From Peromyscus leucopus (taxonomy: Eukaryota > Chordata > Mammalia > Rodentia > Cricetidae): DNA of 64,000 nucleotides. Under the pieces are notes generated by a model that was given only the letters and a program-made list of their open reading frames with translations, made no database searches and was not told the origin of the DNA. The position numbers and the translations under genes are program-made. This document shows, in pieces, positions 59,426 to 64,000 of the stretch; the stretch's first letter is position 1; the number at the start of each line of letters is the position of its first letter. The stretch is taken from positions 12,632,298-12,696,297 of the forward strand of contig NC_051068.1 in the NCBI RefSeq assembly GCF_004664715.2, given 5' to 3'.

Positions 59426-60529
59426 AGTGACTGAGAGATGACAGAAGAGTACAGCTCACTGTCCCTGGCCCAGGACAGAGCTTCAGGAAATAATTCCTTC
59501 AATAAATCAGATTAAACTAGGCAGCAAGGTAAAGAAACCAAAAACCAAGACCCAACTTAAGCAACATGCCTGAAAGAAAACAGAATTCACCCAGTCTCCA
59601 GCAGTATGTGGTAATGGCAGAAAAATGTCCAATATTTTAGTTCCCATTCTTAGTTTTGAAAGTGTCTCAGGATCTATTTTTAAAGTGTAAAAATACACAC
59701 TGATATGTTTATTCATAAAAGACCAACAGCTCAACATTGCTTCCTGTCTAACGATCATGGGCTTAAGGCATGCCGTCAAGAGAACCACAACACAGAATCA
59801 ACGTCAGGGTCTAATAACCTGTAGACACAAGGGATCTGGCAATATTCATTAAATGATATTTTTAAAGTTTCTATTTCGGTTTTAAATTCATCAGCAAACC
59901 CAAATGCGAAAATGAAAACTCCTTAAATGCTCTTAATCAAAATATTAAAATATACAATAAACTTTCAGAGCCAGCAGTGACCACAGGCGGAGACACCCCT
60001 CGTATGAGCATGTGTCAGCCATCACATCCAGATAAACTGAAAAATACAAAAGGTCAGCCGTCTCAGTTCCCGATATTAAAAGGGACTAACACATACATTT
60101 CAAAGTCTTAAGACAACTCCCCGGTAGGGTGCGGGTCCACACTAGGCTATATTTTCACCCTTTAAGGAAAGAGAGAGAGAAAGGATGAGAGAGAACCAGA
60201 AAAAACAAAATCACCCAGCACTGCTACAAACAACTGGAAGCCGTCTCAACTTTGAAAACGCAGTCTTTCCTTAGTGGAGAGCAATACATGCATGCCATAC
60301 ATTTGTATTCTGAAGCAGAAAGAGATGGGAGATGAAGAAAACGCTTTTTCTTGTTCTAAACTTGCAATTATCCAAAATCCGTTATCGCCTCCCCTTAAAA
60401 ATAACCAAACCGCGGGGCATCGTGTCAGTCAATCCCCCCCCCAAAAAAAAACAACAAAAACAAACAAAACAAAACAAAACCCAATGAGGCTCCAGCAGCC
60501 CATGGAGAAGTTGAGGGGCTCCGCGCCCT

Positions 60530-61090
60530 GCAGTCATCACTGTCTGGGCTCCCCGGGCGGCCGCACCCTCGGGCAGTCCCGGGCCTCGCCGAGCGCAGAG
60601 GAGCCCGCGTCCACACGGACACCGGTAATGCGCCGCCCGCGTCCACACGGAACCTCGCGCCCCGCCACCAGCCCTCGCCACCTACCTGGAGCCCGGCTGC
60701 CACCACTGCGCTGCTGCTGGCCGCTCGGCTGCGGGGAGCGAACCGGGAACAGGCTCCGCCACACGAGACGGCGGCCACACCCAGAGCCCTGCACGCCGGA
60801 CGGGGCGGGGACCGGGGCGCGGCGCGCGGGGCGGGGGCGGGGCGGGGGCGGGGGCGCGCGAGGCTGGGAAAGGGTCTGGGAACGCGCCGAGGCAGCCGCG
60901 CGCGTGGCTTGGGTAGGGGATGGCGGGGGCGAGCGTGGTCGGGGCGGCGGGGGGCGCTCGAGGGGCTCGCAGAACCCAGAGCGTGCTTGGCCTGGGTGGA
61001 GGGTGCTTGGTGCGCGCAGGGCCAGGGGCGCCTGTGGTTTAGTGGGGAGGGGCTGGCGGGGGCGCGCGTGGCCTGGGCTTGGGTGCACCG
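60530..61090 (-). promoter_or_regulatory. GNB4: CpG island promoter of GNB4
   Basis: GC content and CpG frequency are far above the rest of the window. Repeated GGGGCGGGG boxes (about 60798-60865), the Sp/KLF type, occur next to the first-exon donor. No TATA box is seen at the expected place, as is usual for a housekeeping-like CpG promoter. Divergent + strand transcription cannot be excluded. Confidence 0.8.
60686..60800 (-). other. GNB4: GNB4 non-coding first exon (5' end approximate)
   Basis: The - strand has a strong donor, 'GGCTCCAG|GTAGGTGG', with the exon ending at 60686 inside the CpG island. It would splice to the ATG exon at 41914 across an intron of about 18.8 kb, matching the usual layout of one non-coding plus nine coding exons. 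The start site is not visible; 60800 is only a guess based on the GC boxes just upstream. Confidence 0.65.
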
Positions 61091-61486
61091 GGTGGGCGCA
61101 GGCACAGCATGCAGCTAGCTTCTGCGGGGTTTGGCAAGCAGAAAGCCCATCCTAGGCAGTTTCCATTGATCTGTGTGCCTCTGGACGCGCCGTCTAAGCA
61201 GTGTGCTCGATGTCTTCGCGGCTGGGCCTGGCCAGGGCTGCTCTGCTCAGGCGGGCTGCAGGGTTGAGCCAGAGGAGCCACAGATGCGGTCTGCGCTTAT
61301 GCAGCTCTGAAATCCAATGTCAGTCCTGCCAAGCCGCCCGACTCACCCGTCGGTGGAGGCCGAGGTTCACTGGGAACATAACGCTGGTGATCCCGGCTCC
61401 CTCACCTCCCAAAGGGGCTGAAAACATTTATGAACAAACCAGTGCTGGCGCAGAGCCTGCCTCCGACCGACCGTCAGCTCTTGGAA

Positions 61487-61490
<4 letters not shown>

Positions 61491-61573
<83 letters not shown>
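61491..61573. repeat. (CT)41 microsatellite near GNB4 promoter
   Basis: 83 nt of perfect alternating CT (GA on the other strand), about 0.7 kb upstream of the GNB4 first exon. Perfect homopurine/homopyrimidine mirror tracts of this length can form H-DNA and bind GAGA-type factors. Confidence 0.97.
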
Positions 61574-61576
<3 letters not shown>

Positions 61577-61809
61577 ACTGATGACTGGAAGACCTTCCCC
61601 AGCATCCTGCCAAGTCTGTTCCTTAAGCATCACGTGCACCTCAAGTGACTTTATTCACATTTCTCAGGGTGTTTTATACTGAAAATGTCATCAAATAAAT
61701 GTCTCCTTCCAATTTGCTTCTTCTGCAGGGGCATTGCTCTGGTCCCCACCCCCATCTTTCTTTGGAGTTAATTCCACTTTGACAGACGGTTGCTATAGCA
61801 TTCCCTCTC

Positions 61810-61817
61810 TGACGTCA
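61810..61817. promoter_or_regulatory. Full palindromic CRE-type site
   Basis: TGACGTCA, the consensus CREB/ATF palindrome, lies about 1.0 kb upstream of the GNB4 first exon in sequence without obvious repeats. Binding is not shown by sequence alone. Confidence 0.45.
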
Positions 61818-62324
61818 AACAATTTAAAGAAACAGCGCAGGAAAACAGGAATGCAGCACCAGAGAAGGGTTTAAAGATGATCAGGAGAGCTTTGACACCC
61901 CCGCGGTCTTCCGTTCCCTCCTCGTCAGCTGCTCCCCCAAATCACCTGGAATAAAATCTTCTCATAGCTACAGGCAACGAGGCCGAACTCAGCACCCTGA
62001 GTGTGACTGGGAAGAAAATGCGGCCTTTGTATAAAAGCCACACCACCACAGATGTGGAGAGGGGAGGTACCAGGATGATGAAATGGTTTCCCCCTAAAGT
62101 TTTGCTTTCCCTAATACTGGGTGCTTTTTTTCTCCGGTAAGAAGAAAATGAAGAAGTGCCAGACCTATATATACATCAAGTGTCAGGAAAGTTGGCTGCA
62201 GTCTGAGCGGTCTGGTCTTTGATGGTGTGTTTTAGTAATAAATCCTGAGCTATATCGTTGGAAACAAAGGGAAGCTGGTCCTTGAGGAATGCCTGTATAT
62301 CTACAACTCCCTACCCCAGCCTGC

Positions 62325-62395
62325 CTGATTGTATTTTATCCCCGTTTCACAGATAAGCAAACTGAGGCCCCTTAGGCTTCAGTGTGTTACATGGA
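62325..62395. mobile_element. MIR relic
   Basis: 'atccccgtttcacagataag' and 'caaactgaggcccctta' match the MIR core 'tccccattttacagatgagg aaactgaggc' as I recall it. Confidence 0.65.
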
Positions 62396-64000
62396 GTCCG
62401 GCTGGATATGGCACCTGGCTGGACCAACTCGAATGCCGTTTTCCTTTGTTCCTCCTCTCGTAAGCCTGCGCACTAGCACTTACCATAGCGTGGATTCTCA
62501 GAAGTGCTTTGCTTTCAACTGGATGTTGAAAAACAAGCTTTTGGGGAAACTTAGTGGAAAGCACTGGAGTATTAATTCTATTCTAGAGAAGATTAGGGGG
62601 AACAGACATCAACAGCTCCAAAACACAGACGACAGAGCCTGAAAAAACCTGATGATCTTTGATGAGCTGTGAAAATTTGACGTGGACAGAAATACTAACC
62701 AAAATAGTCCAAGTACTAAAAACAACAAAAAAAAAATTATCATCCAAACAAATCCATTTCTTATTGCATTTCTGTTTTGTTACACTTGTTGCTTAGTTTT
62801 CTGAAAAGAACACTCACACATGAGACTAAGCCTATACTGTGCATCAGAAAGTAGAGTCAGTGAGATTTTCATTACCAAGAGCAACACAGTGTGTGGATGC
62901 ACGCTCACCGCTCCTTATGTTTCCATGGATGAGGATACCCATGTGCGTGTGGAGGGGGAGTAAAGAGAGGGGGAAGGAAGAGAGAGAGACTCAGAGACAG
63001 ACAGATACCGAGGGCAAGAGGCAGAAACAGAAAGACAGGTATGGAGACACAGAAACACACACACAGCTCATTGTTGGTGCTGCTGGCCGTGTAGAAGATT
63101 GCCTCTCCGGATTGAGCCTGGTGATTATTTGGGGGTGCCACAGCAGACAGTTAGATTACTAACTCACTAGGTCCATATTCTCAAACCTACTTTATTCCAG
63201 AGCATAAGGAGATCCCCAGAGACAGAATTCCAATGTCGTTTACCCTCATCTCCAGGATAGGGTTCAGCAGGGGGGCTTGCACCTGCTAAGGGACAGAGAA
63301 ACAAATGAAGACACGGTTGCTTGTTTGGTTTTTCATTCCTAACCCACTCAGAAACTCTCAGATTCATGCTCTGAGGGAAGGAACTGATTTCCTAGGGGGT
63401 TGGTGACCGTTACTTACAGAGGAGATCTGTGTCCCCTTGGTCAAGTGCAGAGACTTTTTTCTCTTGGTCCTGATTATTTGAATTTGAATTCTCCTCACAG
63501 TGAGTGGCCCTCACATTTACAGTGCCACAGGTTTGTAACTTCTGCTTTTAAACCATACTCTAGAAATGCTGTTTTTGTTACTTTGCTGAGTGTGCTATGA
63601 ATGATAGACCCAGCAAAGCGGGCAGTCTCCTATACTGAGAGTTCCCTCTCAGAGCTGAGTAGTGTAGAGTCGTGAGGCAAAACTATGTACAGCACCCACA
63701 CCACATGGCTCACAACCACCTGTATCTCCACTTCCGGGTTATCCAATGACCTCTCCTGGCCTCTGAGGGTAGGTACTGCAGTCACACGTGTGTATACACA
63801 CACACACAATTTAAAAGTTAGAACAAATAAATCTCTGAAAAAAATCGTCTTACAGGTCGTTAAGAGCTCCTCAAGTGACTTCTTAGATTCTGTCAGAGTG
63901 AGTTTTGTGTGGTTTCTGCCTGAAATTCTCCAAACAGAGCAATCAGATTGGAGTCAGCCCTGTTGCTCATAGTCTGAATTTTTGTACCAACCCTTCACAC

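Larger units (their letters stand above)
61091..64000. other. Sequence upstream of GNB4
   Basis: It contains the (CT)41 tract, a CRE-type site (61810), a MIR relic (about 62325-62395), a GA/CAGA-rich stretch (about 62955-63060) and a sense B2-like fragment with a CA tail (about 63690-63850). TATAAAAG at 62033-62040 and 'tatatata' near 62167 are TATA-like, but no linked gene is seen. Nothing else is recognised; the next gene is outside the window. Confidence 0.6.

Noticed and set aside
60274..61155. 293-residue open frame on + and overlapping 226- and 183-residue frames on - in the CpG island
   Set aside because: Long open frames are expected by chance in very GC-rich sequence. The translations are low-complexity Pro/Arg/Gly/Ala with no known domain, and they overlap each other and the GNB4 first exon.
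62033..62040. TATAAAAG box on + upstream of GNB4
   Set aside because: No exon, open frame or splice donor that looks like a gene follows within the window; a lone TATA-like octamer is expected by chance.

Overview
The window is mammalian nuclear DNA from a muroid rodent, probably a cricetid (deer mouse, hamster or vole group). It has split genes with consensus GT/AG junctions and a very high load of B1 and B2 SINEs. Many B1 copies carry the variant segment 'aggcgcaaagctacaca', and there is a mys-like solo LTR; I associate both with cricetids from memory, so genus and species are not resolved.

Two protein-coding genes lie tail to tail. At the left, on the + strand, are the last four coding exons of MFN1 (mitofusin 1, outer-mitochondrial-membrane fusion GTPase): 2615-2767, 4126-4322, 9669-9803 and 11731-11809. 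They encode the final 187 residues: the double membrane anchor and the C-terminal heptad-repeat coiled coil. A 3' UTR follows to about 13.5 kb, or about 14.1 kb. On the - strand is the whole of GNB4 (G-protein beta-4 subunit). Its poly(A) signal is at 14277-14282, its terminal exon has the stop at 19021-19023, eight further coding exons run to the ATG at 41873-41875, and a non-coding first exon lies in a CpG island near 60.7 kb. The nine GNB4 coding segments (57, 39, 107, 64, 163, 67, 202, 217 and 107 nt) sum to 1023 nt, exactly 340 codons plus stop, the standard G-beta length, and every junction keeps frame.

The rest is intron, UTR or upstream DNA. It holds: B1 and B2 copies, several with visible target-site duplications; an antisense L1 fragment (about 7.3-9.2 kb); an older antisense L1 (about 38.2-39.0 kb); a decayed endogenous retrovirus with LTR-like flanks (about 22.4-25.3 kb); three solo-LTR-like elements (43716-44105, 45201-45560, 51809-52294); a non-autonomous hAT transposon (40217-40455); two MIR relics; three minisatellites (30-bp, 22-bp and about 10-bp units); long CA/GT tracts; and a (CT)41 tract about 0.7 kb upstream of the GNB4 promoter.

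The two genes are not known to act together: MFN1 tethers and fuses mitochondria, and GNB4 is part of heterotrimeric G-protein signalling at the plasma membrane. Their adjacency is the MFN1-GNB4 order I recall from human and mouse. I saw no sign of a new biological system. The points worth a second look are structural: nested insertions, tandem repeats, inverted SINE pairs, a local duplication around the GNB4 terminal exon, and promoter-proximal motifs.
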